A stretch of DNA of 64,000 bases, from assembly GCF_000766795.1 (NCBI RefSeq), contig NZ_JPDS01000001.1, positions 1,555,001 to 1,619,000 of the forward strand, in the 5' to 3' direction. Below the pieces are notes generated by a model, which saw only the letters and a list, made by a program, of their open reading frames with translations, ran no database searches and was not told the DNA's origin. Of the stretch, positions 17,374-27,495 are shown piece by piece. The position numbers were made by a program, and so were the translations under genes. Origin of the DNA: Polaribacter sp. Hel1_85. GTDB taxonomy: Bacteria; Bacteroidota; Bacteroidia; Flavobacteriales; Flavobacteriaceae. Every line of letters starts with the position of its first letter. The first letter of the stretch is position 1.

Positions 17374-18987
17374 CTATTTTAACCTTGTTAAACTTAAGTC
17401 TTTATTGTATTGCACAATAAATAAACCGTTGTTTTCTGATGTACCAAACAACTTGTTTGAATAATCGAACTTACTTTCTACTCTAAAAGATGCTCCTTCT
17501 TTAAATGTCGATTTTAAATCATTCCCAGAAGCTAAACGCATTAAAATATCGTAAGTAATATCGAAACCTTTGGTTGCATAAAAAGATGGCAACGCGTTGT
17601 TTTTACTAACATATTGTTTATTGAATAATTGTGTTGAAGCAGAAGCTTCGTTTACATATTCATCACTTACATATGTTAAATTAATTTTAGCCAACTTTAA
17701 ATTTGCAATCTTATTAAATGCTTTTCCTTTATTGTAAGTAAAAACACGAACGTGTGTAGAATCTGGCAAACTAATTAAACTGTTAACAGCATCTGCCACT
17801 AGAACATTATTATCTGAAGTTAAAATTACCCAATTATCTATACTTGGTTTTAAAATTTCTAAGAAACGATCTTTTGCAATATATCCGTCTTTGGGCTTTA
17901 ATACATTTACTACACTTATAGAATCGTGAGACTTTAAAGATTGTTTTATAATCGCATTAGAATTATTTGATGCTGATTTTCCATCTCCAACTAAAATTAA
18001 ATTCCCTTTTGTAAAATTGTCTTTTATATAATTAGTTAACTCTTCTCTAAATACTTTTTTCTCTGGAGAAGTTTTTATTAATTTTGGCGATGAAAATTTG
18101 GATTGTTTTTTTGAATAAAAAGGAAAAACTACTGGAGTATTTACTTTACTTGCAACAATTTCTGCTTCTTCTGAATATAAAGGACCAATAATAATATCAT
18201 TATTATCTAAGTCGTTTTCTGATAAAATAGTTTTAATTCTTGTACTATTTCTTCCTGTATCAAAAACATTAAGATCTATATTAATTCCTTGTTTTCTTAA
18301 AGAATCTATTGCTATTTCTGAACCTAAATAAAAATCTGTTACAATGTTAGCTAATCTACTTTTTATAAAAAGGTCTTTAGAATCTATTGTATCGTTTTCA
18401 CTCGTTAAAAAAGGTAATAATAATGCAACCTTTAAAGAAGTTCCTTCATCTATTTTATCTTCATAAATATGAACTTCTGTTTCTTCTTCTCCTTCTAAAA
18501 TAGGTTTAATTTTTATAACCTGACCAACTTTTAATCCTTCTGATAAAACAGGGTTTAAAGCAATCATTTCTTCTTGTGAAACATTATAGAAACGAGTTAA
18601 ACTATAAAAAGTATCTCCTTTTTTAACTTCGTAAACTACAAAGTCTTTTTTAAGTTCATTTAATAGTTCTTCTTTATTTACTTTTAAAGCATCATCTTCT
18701 ACTTTTGTATCTATTTTAACAACCTCATCTACAACTTCATCTTTTACAGAATCTACAGTAGCTTTTATCTTTTTATTTGGAATTACAATCACAGAATTAG
18801 CTTCTGGTTTTCTACCAACATCTGGGTTAAGACGAAGTAAATCTTTGGTTTTCATATCCAATCTATTGGCTATGATTCTCATTGTTTCACCTTCTTTTAC
18901 CTTATAATCAACGTATTTTTTTTGTTGACCGCAAGATACAGTAAACGTTATAATACATAGAAAAACAAAAAACTTTACATGTTTCAT
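17374..18987 (-). CDS. LysM lipoprotein with periplasmic-binding (type 1) domain
   Basis: A 537-residue predicted lipoprotein: signal peptide KHVKFFVFLCIITFTVSC with the lipid cysteine at residue 19. Two LysM peptidoglycan-binding domains follow (YKVKEGETMRIIANRL and later YEVKKGDTFYSLTRFYNVSQ), then a type 1 periplasmic-binding fold like branched-chain amino acid receptors (LKVALLLPFL, IIIGPLYSEEAEIVASKVN, TPVVFPFYSKK). It probably sits in the envelope bound to the cell wall; the ligand is unknown. I chose the ATG at 18987, 5 nt after guaA; an ATG at 19002 would overlap guaA and spoil the signal peptide. It is co-transcribed with guaA. Confidence 0.85.
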   Translation of the reverse strand: MKHVKFFVFLCIITFTVSCGQQKKYVDYKVKEGETMRIIANRLDMKTKDLLRLNPDVGRKPEANSVIVIPNKKIKATVDSVKDEVVDEVVKIDTKVEDDALKVNKEELLNELKKDFVVYEVKKGDTFYSLTRFYNVSQEEMIALNPVLSEGLKVGQVIKIKPILEGEEETEVHIYEDKIDEGTSLKVALLLPFLTSENDTIDSKDLFIKSRLANIVTDFYLGSEIAIDSLRKQGINIDLNVFDTGRNSTRIKTILSENDLDNNDIIIGPLYSEEAEIVASKVNTPVVFPFYSKKQSKFSSPKLIKTSPEKKVFREELTNYIKDNFTKGNLILVGDGKSASNNSNAIIKQSLKSHDSISVVNVLKPKDGYIAKDRFLEILKPSIDNWVILTSDNNVLVADAVNSLISLPDSTHVRVFTYNKGKAFNKIANLKLAKINLTYVSDEYVNEASASTQLFNKQYVSKNNALPSFYATKGFDITYDILMRLASGNDLKSTFKEGASFRVESKFDYSNKLFGTSENNGLFIVQYNKDLSLTRLK

Positions 18988-18992
18988 ATACT

Positions 18993-20528
18993 TTATTCCC
19001 ATTCTATTGTTGCAGGTGGTTTAGAGCTAATATCATACACTACTCTATTTACACCTTTTACTTGATTTATAATTTTATTAGATGTTTTTTGCAAAAATTC
19101 ATAAGGTAAATTTACCCAATCTGCAGTCATTCCATCTGTACTTTCTACCGCTCTTAAAGCTACTACTTTTTCATACGTTCTTTCATCTCCCATAACTCCC
19201 ACAGAGTTTACAGGAAGTAACATTGCACCTGCTTGCCAAACACTATCATACAATCCATCTTCTTTTAATCCGTTGATAAAAACAGCATCAACTTCTTGTA
19301 AAATACGTACTTTTTCTGCAGTAATATCTCCTAATATACGAATTCCTAATCCAGGTCCTGGAAATGGATGACGCCCTAATAACTCAGGATCAATTCCCAT
19401 TGAAGCTCCTACTCTTCTAACTTCGTCTTTAAAAATCATTTTTAAAGGCTCTACAATTTTCAATTTCATATAATCTGGTAAACCTCCCACATTATGATGA
19501 CTTTTAATTGTTGCAGATGGACCTCCATTAACAGAAACAGATTCTATAACATCTGGATAAATTGTTCCTTGAGCTAACCAAGTAACATCTGTTATTTTAT
19601 GTGCTTCATCATCAAAAACTTCAATAAAAGAGTTTCCAATTGCTTTTCTTTTCTTCTCAGGATCTGTTAACCCTTCTAATGCTTTCAAAAAACGTGCCGA
19701 TGCATCTACACCTTTAACGTTTAATCCCATTCCTTCGTATCTTTTTAATACAGTTTCGAACTCATTTTTACGTAAAAGTCCGTTATTAACAAAAATACAA
19801 TATAGGTTTTTACCAATTGCTTTGTTTAACAGAACTGCTGCTACAGAAGAATCTACACCTCCAGAAAGCCCTAAAACAACTTTATCATTACCTACTTTTT
19901 CTCTAATTGCAGCTACAGTACTTTCTACAAAAGAATCTGGAGTCCAGGTTTGAGCAACTCCTGCAATTTTAACTAAAAAATTTTCTAATAATTGTTTTCC
20001 GTCTTTAGAGTGATAAACTTCTGGATGAAATTGAATTGCATATGTTTCTTCACCTTCAATTTTATAAGCCGCATTTTCTACGTCTTTTGTACTTGCTAAT
20101 AACTCTCCATTTGTTGGTAATTCTTTAATTGTGTCTGAATGACTCATCCAAACTTGACTACCTTCTGAAATACCATCAAAAAAAGTTTCTTTGCTTTTTA
20201 TAAATGATAAATTAGCTCTACCATATTCTCTTGTATTAGAAGGTGCTACTTTACCTCCAGAAAAATGAGCTAAATATTGTGCGCCATAACAAACTGCTAA
20301 AACAGGTTTTTTTCCTCTAATTTCTGATAAATCTGGATGAAGAACATTTTCTCCTCTTACAGAGTTTGGACTTCCTGAAAGGATAATCGCTTTAAATTCT
20401 GATTGATTTTCTGGCGGATGGTTAAAAGGATGAATTTCACAGTAAATGTTTAATTCTCTTACTCTTCTCGCAATTAGTTGTGTGTATTGCGATCCGAAAT
20501 CTAAAATAAGTACGTTGTGTTGTTGCAT
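18993..20528 (-). CDS. guaA: GMP synthase (glutamine-hydrolysing)
   Basis: A 511-residue enzyme converting XMP, ATP and glutamine to GMP. The class I amidotransferase domain (about 1-190) shows the nucleophile in [10 protein letters not shown] and the FHPEV histidine/glutamate. The ATP pyrophosphatase domain has the PP-loop LSGGVDSS, and the C-terminal dimerisation domain ends in PPATIEWE, the usual GuaA terminus. The ATG at 20528 ([14 protein letters not shown]) is preferred over an in-frame TTG 6 nt upstream. The LysM lipoprotein gene follows directly. Confidence 0.96.
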   Translation of the reverse strand: MQQHNVLILDFGSQYTQLIARRVRELNIYCEIHPFNHPPENQSEFKAIILSGSPNSVRGENVLHPDLSEIRGKKPVLAVCYGAQYLAHFSGGKVAPSNTREYGRANLSFIKSKETFFDGISEGSQVWMSHSDTIKELPTNGELLASTKDVENAAYKIEGEETYAIQFHPEVYHSKDGKQLLENFLVKIAGVAQTWTPDSFVESTVAAIREKVGNDKVVLGLSGGVDSSVAAVLLNKAIGKNLYCIFVNNGLLRKNEFETVLKRYEGMGLNVKGVDASARFLKALEGLTDPEKKRKAIGNSFIEVFDDEAHKITDVTWLAQGTIYPDVIESVSVNGGPSATIKSHHNVGGLPDYMKLKIVEPLKMIFKDEVRRVGASMGIDPELLGRHPFPGPGLGIRILGDITAEKVRILQEVDAVFINGLKEDGLYDSVWQAGAMLLPVNSVGVMGDERTYEKVVALRAVESTDGMTADWVNLPYEFLQKTSNKIINQVKGVNRVVYDISSKPPATIEWE

Positions 20529-20627
20529 GCGCAAAAATACTATTTCAGATTAAATTTTAACACTGAAATTCATATTTTTTATCACGAATTAGTATTCGTT
20601 AGTAAACTTACATAATTTGTTGGTAAT

Positions 20628-21692
20628 TTAGTATTTGTAAACAATTGCATTTATATTCATTCCTGCACCAACTGAGGCAAAAATAATAACATCTCCTTTA
20701 TTAACTTCTTGATTTTCAATTTCTCCTTTTAAAACCAAATCTAATAAAGTAGGTACTGTTGCAACAGAGCTATTTCCTAATTTATGAATACTCATTGGCA
20801 TAATGCCTTCTGGAACTTTCTTTTTGAATGATCTAAAAAAACGTTTAATGATAGCTTCATCCATTTTCTCATTAGCTTGATGGATAAAAATTTTCTTTAC
20901 ATCATCAATTGAAACTCCGCTTTTGTCTAAAGCAGATTTCATTGCTAAAGGAACATTTACAAGTGCAAACTCATAAATTTTTCTTCCCAACATTTTAATA
21001 TAACGAATATCTTTGTCTTCTTTTTCATTAAAAGATCCTCCATAATGTAAAAAGTAAGCTTCATCCTTAGAAAAAGTTTGAGTTGCATGGCTTAAAACAC
21101 CAACATTCGCTTCTTCTGTTGCTTCTAAAATACAAGCTCCTGCTCCATCACTAAAAATCATAGAATCTCTATCGTACTTATCTACCACTCTAGATAAAGT
21201 TTCTGCACCAATTACTAAACATTTACTTGCCATACCTGCTTTTATAAATGCTTGTGCTTGAATAGTCGCTTCAATCCAACCAGGGCAACCAAAAAGAATA
21301 TCGTAAGCAACACAATTAGGATTTTCTATCCCTAATTTATGTTTAACTCTTGTTGCTAAACTTGGTAATAAATCACTTTGTATTGCACCTTCTTTTACAT
21401 CTCCAAAATTATGAGCAACAATAATGTAATCTAATTCTTCTGGATTAATGCCAGAATCTTCAATCGCTTTTTGACTTGCAAAAAAAGCCAAATCTGAAGT
21501 ATAAAACTCTGACTTTGCATAACGCCTTTCTGCAATACCTGTTATTGCCTTAAATTTTTCTATAATTACATCATTTTCAGCATTAAAAGAAGATCCATCT
21601 TCATTTAAGAAATCTTCATTTAAGAAATCGTTGTTTTCCTTTATAATAGAGGGTATAAAAGCTCCTGTTCCTGTTATTTTTGATGAAATCAT
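20628..21692 (-). CDS. 3-oxoacyl-ACP synthase III family protein (FabH-like)
   Basis: A 354-residue thiolase-fold ketosynthase. The catalytic triad is visible: C136 in LFGCPGWIEA, H271 in IFIHQANEKMDEA and N307 in HKLGNSSVATVP. KAS III enzymes start fatty acid synthesis from acyl-CoA and malonyl-ACP. The sequence differs from housekeeping FabH in its motif surroundings and in an insertion near 230, so a specialised acyl substrate is possible. A perfect tandem of the pentapeptide DFLNE lies near residues 22-31, from a 15-nt DNA duplication at 21602-21630. Confidence 0.85.
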   Translation of the reverse strand: MISSKITGTGAFIPSIIKENNDFLNEDFLNEDGSSFNAENDVIIEKFKAITGIAERRYAKSEFYTSDLAFFASQKAIEDSGINPEELDYIIVAHNFGDVKEGAIQSDLLPSLATRVKHKLGIENPNCVAYDILFGCPGWIEATIQAQAFIKAGMASKCLVIGAETLSRVVDKYDRDSMIFSDGAGACILEATEEANVGVLSHATQTFSKDEAYFLHYGGSFNEKEDKDIRYIKMLGRKIYEFALVNVPLAMKSALDKSGVSIDDVKKIFIHQANEKMDEAIIKRFFRSFKKKVPEGIMPMSIHKLGNSSVATVPTLLDLVLKGEIENQEVNKGDVIIFASVGAGMNINAIVYKY

Positions 21693-21838
21693 AATTAAGG
21701 TAAAATTTTATTTTATTGAAAAAATATAAGCCCTCTAAATTACAATTTCTTCCAAAAATAGGATTAATTTTTATTTTAAAAAATGATATTCAAACTTCTA
21801 TTTTTAAGTAAAAAAGCTTTATAAAAAGCAAGAATTAA

Positions 21839-22219
21839 TTATTGGTAAACACCTAACTTTAGCTCCATAACAGTAGCAATAGACCTTGCTCTGTTTTTCA
21901 TATTATGGGCATTTTCTCCATCAAAACTGGCATCAATAGTTTCAAATAAATACGACATCCAAATGGTAAAATGCTCTTTTTTAAATGCTACAAAAACATT
22001 TTTATCAACATGCTTTTTCATTACATTATTTGAATATGAATTTGTATCAAAAAGAATATCATTCCAAAAGTCTGAAATGATTTCTAAATGTTCCTCTAAA
22101 TGATTATGTGCAACAATATCCTCAAAAAAAGGAATCATCTTTTGATCAGCTAACAACAACTTATAAAACTTAGTTATAATGAGTTTAATATCTTCTCTTG
22201 ATGATATATCTGGTTTCAT
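21839..22219 (-). CDS. group III truncated haemoglobin
   Basis: A 126-residue 2-over-2 globin. The proximal haem-ligand candidate is H83 in AFKKEHFTIWMSYL, the group III pattern (EHF-x-x-W), with FWNDILF upstream and an N-terminal IITKFYKLLLAD helix. Group III members bind O2 or NO and are linked to nitrosative stress or micro-aerobic growth in other bacteria. It stands alone: 146 bp separate it from the ketosynthase gene downstream and a repeat element lies between it and cdd upstream. Confidence 0.85.
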   Translation of the reverse strand: MKPDISSREDIKLIITKFYKLLLADQKMIPFFEDIVAHNHLEEHLEIISDFWNDILFDTNSYSNNVMKKHVDKNVFVAFKKEHFTIWMSYLFETIDASFDGENAHNMKNRARSIATVMELKLGVYQ

Positions 22220-22284
22220 ATTTTATTTTAAATATTGTAAATATTTTTTTTTATAATACTAATTGTTTGCAAGATGGCAATTTG

Positions 22285-22358
22285 CGTTAGGGATTGCAAC
22301 GGCATCCTTTTTGCTTTTTCTGGCAAAAAGATATAGTGAAAAGCCCGTTAAAACGCCC
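22285..22358. repeat. intergenic repeat element, copy 2
   Basis: On + it reads CGTTAGGGATTGCAACGGCA then TCCTTTTTGC, a short loop, GGCAAAAAGATATAGTGAAA and AGCCCGTTAAAACGCCC. The inner arms CTTTTTG/CAAAAAG form a hairpin. It shares ACGGCATCCTTTTT and AAAAAGATATAGTG with copy 1 but lacks copy 1's long central hairpin. It begins 10 nt beyond the cdd stop (minus strand). I know very similar sequences from many Flavobacteriaceae genomes. Confidence 0.65.
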
Positions 22359-22368
22359 AAAAAATTAA

Positions 22369-22851
22369 TTATAAATAAGAACTATCAAAAGAAAAAGGCA
22401 ATAAAGAAAGTAATGATTCTGTTTTTACAACCTCACCTACTTCTCCCATAAAAATTACTGGAAAAGGTTCTTTCTGATTTATTTCGTATTCAGATAATGT
22501 TTGTCTGCATGCACCACAAGGTCCAACAGGTTTATTTACTTTACTTATTGTTGAACTTGCTGAAATTGCTAGTTTTTTTATTTTCATATCTGGATATGTT
22601 GAAGCTGCTTTCCAAATAGCAACTCTTTCTGCACACATTCCTGATGGATAAGCTGCACTTTCTTGGTTATTTCCTAAAACAATTTCACCATTATCTAACA
22701 GTAAAGCAGCTCCTACATTAAATTTAGAATATGGAGCATATGCTTTTTCCCTTGCTTCTATTGCTTTATCCATTAGCATTTTATCTTCTACAGAAAGTTC
22801 GGTACTGTCTTTATATATAGTTGCCGATGTTGAAATTTCAATTTTTCTCAT
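22369..22851 (-). CDS. cdd: cytidine deaminase
   Basis: A 160-residue tetrameric-type cytidine deaminase, converting cytidine and deoxycytidine to the uracil nucleosides. Zinc and catalytic residues are visible as C73 and E75 in GMCAERVAIW and C112/C115 in GPCGACRQTL. FNVGAALLLDNGEIV is the family N-terminal motif. It follows porV in the same direction, but a terminator lies between, so it may be transcribed separately. A repeat element begins directly after its stop. Confidence 0.95.
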   Translation of the reverse strand: MRKIEISTSATIYKDSTELSVEDKMLMDKAIEAREKAYAPYSKFNVGAALLLDNGEIVLGNNQESAAYPSGMCAERVAIWKAASTYPDMKIKKLAISASSTISKVNKPVGPCGACRQTLSEYEINQKEPFPVIFMGEVGEVVKTESLLSLLPFSFDSSYL

Positions 22852-22866
22852 AAAAATCTGTTCGTC

Positions 22867-22895
22867 AAAAAAAAGCAGCCTTATTTGACTGCTTT
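22867..22895 (-). terminator. intrinsic terminator after porV
   Basis: On the minus strand AAAGCAG and CTGCTTT (22889-22895 with 22872-22878) form a stem with a 10-base loop, followed by a run of seven T (22873-22867). It lies between the porV stop and the cdd start. Confidence 0.75.
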
Positions 22896-22931
22896 GAATG
22901 TTTTTATAAAATTACTAAAAATTATTGACTA

Positions 22932-24059
22932 TTAATAATCGTCAAAAACTTCACCTAAATCAAAAGATAAAGAAAATCGTAAAGAGTTTTCTAAAGGATT
23001 ATTTACATCAGAAGAATTCACTAAATAAGATAAATCTATATTCATTGCGTTGGTTTTAAATCCAGCACCTAAAGTAAAATATTGTCTATTCCCTTTTTCT
23101 GCACTTTCATGAAAATAACCTCCTCTTAAAGCAAAAGCATTATTATATAAATACTCTGTACCTAAAGCGTAGGTAAATTCTTTAATTTCTTCGCTAAATC
23201 CTCCTGGAGCGTCTCCAAAAGAACTAAAAATTCCTTCTACCCAACCTTGGTCTTGTTCAGATCCGTCTTCTTGTGGAGTTGGAACTAATAATTTAGTAAA
23301 CTCAACATTTGTAGAAATTGTATTGTAATCATCTAAAATAAAATCGAAACCACCACCAAATTTTAAATTCGTTGGTATAAAATCTTCTTCACCTGGTGTA
23401 TAAGAAACTTTTGGTCCAATATTAGTAAAATTAAAACCTATTCTATAACGCCCATTAAAGTTGCCGTAGTTTTCTTCTAATGATTGATAATATCCAGAAA
23501 CATCAACCGCAAAAGAATTAATTGGTTGTAAAGAATTACCTGCAGTACCATTAAATGCTAAGTTAGAACGAATATATTTTAACCCAACTCCCATAGAAAA
23601 CGTTTCACTCAATTTTAAAGCATAAGAACCTGTTGCTACAAATTCATTAGGATTAATAGAGCCATTATCACTTCCATCAGAATTTGTTAGATCAATTTGC
23701 CCTAAAGAAAAATATTTAAAATCTGCTCCCCAAGCTGCATTTTCACTAAATCTATTCATATAAGAAGCACTTCCTATAAAAATATCATCTGTTAAATTTC
23801 GTAACCAAGGAGAATAGGTAATTCCTGTCTTAACTTGCCTGTTACTAAATGTCATTTTTGCAGCATTATGAAAAAGAGAAAAAGCATCTGCAGATGTTGC
23901 AACTCCCATATCTCCCATACCACCTGCTCTTGCATCTGGTACAATTAATAAAAATGGTGTAGCAGTTGTAATTCCTCCTGTAACTTCTGTATTTGTTTGC
24001 GCTGATACTTTAACACTTACAAATGCACAAAGTAAAAAATAGATTCCTAATTTTTTCAT
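22932..24059 (-). CDS. porV: type IX secretion outer-membrane protein PorV (LptO)
   Basis: A 375-residue outer-membrane beta-barrel of the FadL/PorV family with signal peptide MKKLGIYFLLCAFVSVKVSA. Typical segments are FLLIVPDARAGGMGDMGVAT at the mature N-terminus, SLFHNAAKMTF, and a C-terminal strand ending in phenylalanine-rich SLRFSLSFDLG. PorV receives cargo from the SprA translocon and delivers it to the PorU sortase in type IX secretion. It follows porU by 40 nt, the usual order in Bacteroidota. Confidence 0.93.
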   Translation of the reverse strand: MKKLGIYFLLCAFVSVKVSAQTNTEVTGGITTATPFLLIVPDARAGGMGDMGVATSADAFSLFHNAAKMTFSNRQVKTGITYSPWLRNLTDDIFIGSASYMNRFSENAAWGADFKYFSLGQIDLTNSDGSDNGSINPNEFVATGSYALKLSETFSMGVGLKYIRSNLAFNGTAGNSLQPINSFAVDVSGYYQSLEENYGNFNGRYRIGFNFTNIGPKVSYTPGEEDFIPTNLKFGGGFDFILDDYNTISTNVEFTKLLVPTPQEDGSEQDQGWVEGIFSSFGDAPGGFSEEIKEFTYALGTEYLYNNAFALRGGYFHESAEKGNRQYFTLGAGFKTNAMNIDLSYLVNSSDVNNPLENSLRFSLSFDLGEVFDDY

Positions 24060-24099
24060 TTGATATTATTCTAATTTTTGTTTGACAAATATCTAATTT

Positions 24100-27000
24100 T
24101 TATTGAAGTATTACTAATTTTTCATACTTCTCTGAAACTAGATTGCTTGTTGTTGATTTTACTTTTAACTTATAAACATAAACTCCTTTTCCGATTTTAT
24201 TTCCAAAATCGTCTAAACCATTCCAAGTAATACTTCTTGCTAAATTACCTGTTGTTATAACATTTTGATTGATTGTTTTTACTAATTTCCCTGAAACTGT
24301 AAAAACCTGCACTTGCACTTCTAAGGGTTCATTAGGTTTGTTATGATTAAACCAAAATTCGGTGTAATTTACAAAAGGATTTGGGTAATTTAAAACATTT
24401 TCTAAATTTAAAATAGCATCACTAACAACCACGAAATTTAACGTAGCTTCAGATGAATTATTGTAAGTATCCCAAGCTTTTATTTTTAAAGTATGAGGCC
24501 CAACATCTAAATCTCTTAACCTGTAATTTACTTTTCCTTTTGTAAAATCGTTTAATTCTGTTTGATAAAAATCATTTAGTACAATTGGATTTGTTGTATC
24601 TCCATCTAAAACACCAACAATATCATGATCTACAGCTGTTAAAGAAGTATTAATTCCGCTAGAATCTGTTAAAACTGCAATTAAGTTTGGTGAGGCATTT
24701 GTATTACCTCCATCAATAAACGATTCATCATTCATGTACAATTTTATTTCTGGCCCAACAGTATCATAAGGAGCATTGCTATCAATTCCACCAACTACAA
24801 CATCAAAATTATAACCAGCTTTATCAATTTCACCATTTTCTGCATAAAAACTCAACTTTCCTTTTCCATAAGCAATTTTAATATCTTTAGGTACAATAAA
24901 ATCAAACTTAAAATTACCATTTTCTACAGTAGATTTCCCTCTAAATAACTTACTATCTTGTGTATCAAATGTCATTTTAATACCAAAACCATCATTGTCT
25001 AACGTTGTTTTATCAATTGGTTTATCAAAAACTGAAGTAGAAAGGGAACCATTAAAATCATTTAAAACAATATCGGAACTATCAACAATTACACCTTCAA
25101 AACTAACTTTAGACAATGCTTTTAAAGTATCTAAAGGCTGTGTTACGTCCTTACCATTCATCTTTGTAATTCGAATATTTGGTTTTGGCACCGCTAATTT
25201 CATTGCTGGATCACCAAAGTGATAAATAAAGAATTTCTGAGTATTTGAAAACTCATTTTTTGTTTTCATTAAAGATTCTGCAATTGTTAAATCTTCATTA
25301 TTAAATTCTAATAAAACCCTAATTAATTGTTGATTAAAACGTTGACCAACAGAAATAAAAACTTCTCTTGTTGTAGTAACCATACTTGCAGCCCCACCTG
25401 AAGCATTCCATAATGTAAGTTCTCCAGCTGTAGTTCTTTCTGGATTATCAAATCTAGAAAAATCACAAGTAACTGTAATTAATAATGGTAATGTATTTAA
25501 ATTATTAAAACTCTGAATTTGAGGTTTTTCTAAAATTCTTTCTGACGCAAAACCATCTTCACCTCCATGACCAAAATAATCGAAAACCAATGTACCTTTT
25601 TCAATTGCATTAGTTATAGCACTTTTAACTTCTGGATAACGTTCACCTCCAGAAGAATTTTCTTGAACATAAGAATCTAAATAGATTTTATTTACGTTAA
25701 AAATTGGCTTATTTACTTTAATTTCATCTGCAATAGTTTCTACACCTTGCTCAATTACTTCTTCTCCTGTATCATCTATGTCATCAGCTAATAGTGTAAT
25801 TGTATTTCGCCAATCTCCTATTGCTTTTTTACTGTAATAGTTTAAAATTTTATCTACTACATCTTTAGCTTGTGTAACTGTTGACACAGGAATACGACTT
25901 GAAGCTACATCAATTGTATGAGATGAAGCCATTGTACCTTCATTATCTTCTAGCATCACAAAAAAATCGTCTGTAACCCAAGAACTTGCCAAATTAAAAC
26001 TTGCTTCCGATAACTTAACAGGTACAATATTATTATTACCATTCACTCTATCTTTATAATCATAAGATGAATCACCAAAAAAGCAAACGTATTTTAACTT
26101 TTTTTCTACTGATGAATTGGTATTATAAATATGTTTTAAAAAATCTCTAACTCCTGTAATATCCTTAGAACCAGAAGAAAATTCATTATAAATTTCATCT
26201 AAAATGACAACTTTTGTTGTAAAGTTTGAATTTGACTGATGGTAATCTGCCAATCTTTGGGCTTCAGAAGATAATTCTGAATTTGTGATAACAATATAGT
26301 TAATGTCTTTTAAAGCATGTAAATTTTGATTTACAACTTTTCCGTTTTGAATTGATTTAGGAACATAATAATCATTTTGATTTAAAAGTACATATTCTTT
26401 TAAAATACCAGAATCATCTTTAAAAGTAAAATTGCTACCAGTATCTTCATTAATAATATTTGTAGGTGCTATTGGATTACTAACATCCCAAACTTGAAAA
26501 ATATTTGCATTATTCTGAATCTGATATTCAACAGCACCAGAAGTAATTGCTTGCTCAAAACTTCTAAATGAATATTGATTTCCATCAGCAATTAGATTCT
26601 TTTTTCCAATTATTTCAATAAAATCTAGATACGCTTCTGCAGAAGGATTACCAGCATTATCATAAGTTATTGAAACATCAATTGCGTTTGAAGAATTTTG
26701 AATACTTGCATTTTTTTCGGCTGGATTTGCTTTTGTTAGCCCACCAGAACTAACTCCTGAATAATTAAAAGTATAAATATCTTGTCCATTAACTTTTACA
26801 ACCATTGTTGAAGAAGATACTGAAGTTGATACACCTCTTACTTTAACAGAAATATTTTCACTAGTAACCGCATTTGGAAAAGGTATTTTAAAACTCTGTG
26901 TGTTTTCAATATTAAAATCACTTTTAAAAAACCATTGAGTACCAACTTTTAATATACTTTTCTCTTCTTTTTCATAAAAAGTAAAATCATCAAAAGTTGC

Positions 27001-27495
27001 AATTTGAATAGCAGCACTTGTAGTAACAGGTTCTTTTTGTTGAATTCTTTTTCCATCATCATTATTTACTGTTATAAAATAATAAGCTTCATCAGAATAA
27101 ATATTTTGTCTATGTGTTGCTGTTTTACTAGCTGAATTTACAACCCAATCATGAGGACCTTTTGCATAAAAAAGGATAAAATCAGAATTATCAAAAGAAC
27201 CATCATTTTCTCCTTCTATATATATTGCATTTTCTTGCAAATCATCATATCTATAGTCAGAATTTAAAACAGGTAATAGATTTCCACCATTTCCATAAAT
27301 ATGAATTTTCTTAGGATTTAAATCTTTTGTAGATACTCCTATCTCTTGTAATAAATTTTTATCAATTTTAAAAACACCTGTAGTATCTACAGAAAACTTA
27401 AACCAATCTCCTGTAGACAATACAGAATTGCTAACTTGAGAAGAAATTATCTGAATAAAAAATATAAAAAAAAGGACTAAAATGTGTTTTCTCAT
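24100..27495 (-). CDS. porU: type IX secretion system sortase PorU
   Basis: An 1131-residue C25 (gingipain-like) cysteine peptidase that cleaves C-terminal signals of type IX cargo at the cell surface. A signal peptide (RKHILVLFFIFFIQIISS) starts at the ATG at 27495; an upstream frame extension adds non-signal residues. The catalytic histidine is in FDYFGHGGEDGF and the cysteine in LITVTCDFSRFDNPERT. The C-terminus is itself a type A sorting domain (LNYPNPFVNYTEFWFNHN ... GKGVYVYKLKV). Its partner PorV is the next gene. Confidence 0.93.
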   Translation of the reverse strand: MRKHILVLFFIFFIQIISSQVSNSVLSTGDWFKFSVDTTGVFKIDKNLLQEIGVSTKDLNPKKIHIYGNGGNLLPVLNSDYRYDDLQENAIYIEGENDGSFDNSDFILFYAKGPHDWVVNSASKTATHRQNIYSDEAYYFITVNNDDGKRIQQKEPVTTSAAIQIATFDDFTFYEKEEKSILKVGTQWFFKSDFNIENTQSFKIPFPNAVTSENISVKVRGVSTSVSSSTMVVKVNGQDIYTFNYSGVSSGGLTKANPAEKNASIQNSSNAIDVSITYDNAGNPSAEAYLDFIEIIGKKNLIADGNQYSFRSFEQAITSGAVEYQIQNNANIFQVWDVSNPIAPTNIINEDTGSNFTFKDDSGILKEYVLLNQNDYYVPKSIQNGKVVNQNLHALKDINYIVITNSELSSEAQRLADYHQSNSNFTTKVVILDEIYNEFSSGSKDITGVRDFLKHIYNTNSSVEKKLKYVCFFGDSSYDYKDRVNGNNNIVPVKLSEASFNLASSWVTDDFFVMLEDNEGTMASSHTIDVASSRIPVSTVTQAKDVVDKILNYYSKKAIGDWRNTITLLADDIDDTGEEVIEQGVETIADEIKVNKPIFNVNKIYLDSYVQENSSGGERYPEVKSAITNAIEKGTLVFDYFGHGGEDGFASERILEKPQIQSFNNLNTLPLLITVTCDFSRFDNPERTTAGELTLWNASGGAASMVTTTREVFISVGQRFNQQLIRVLLEFNNEDLTIAESLMKTKNEFSNTQKFFIYHFGDPAMKLAVPKPNIRITKMNGKDVTQPLDTLKALSKVSFEGVIVDSSDIVLNDFNGSLSTSVFDKPIDKTTLDNDGFGIKMTFDTQDSKLFRGKSTVENGNFKFDFIVPKDIKIAYGKGKLSFYAENGEIDKAGYNFDVVVGGIDSNAPYDTVGPEIKLYMNDESFIDGGNTNASPNLIAVLTDSSGINTSLTAVDHDIVGVLDGDTTNPIVLNDFYQTELNDFTKGKVNYRLRDLDVGPHTLKIKAWDTYNNSSEATLNFVVVSDAILNLENVLNYPNPFVNYTEFWFNHNKPNEPLEVQVQVFTVSGKLVKTINQNVITTGNLARSITWNGLDDFGNKIGKGVYVYKLKVKSTTSNLVSEKYEKLVILQ

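Noticed and set aside
20532..20539. TATTTTTG box (minus strand) as guaA promoter
   Set aside because: It ends only 3 nt before the chosen guaA ATG and has no TTG at the right distance, so it would imply a nearly leaderless transcript; not convincing.
20584..20599. Inverted repeat ACGAAT-TAGT-ATTCGT between the ketosynthase gene and guaA
   Set aside because: No T-run follows on the minus strand, so I do not call it a terminator; it is too short to call an operator without further evidence.
22263..22451. 62-codon plus-strand frame across the intergenic repeat
   Set aside because: It crosses a recognised non-coding repeat and runs antisense into cdd; no family resemblance.
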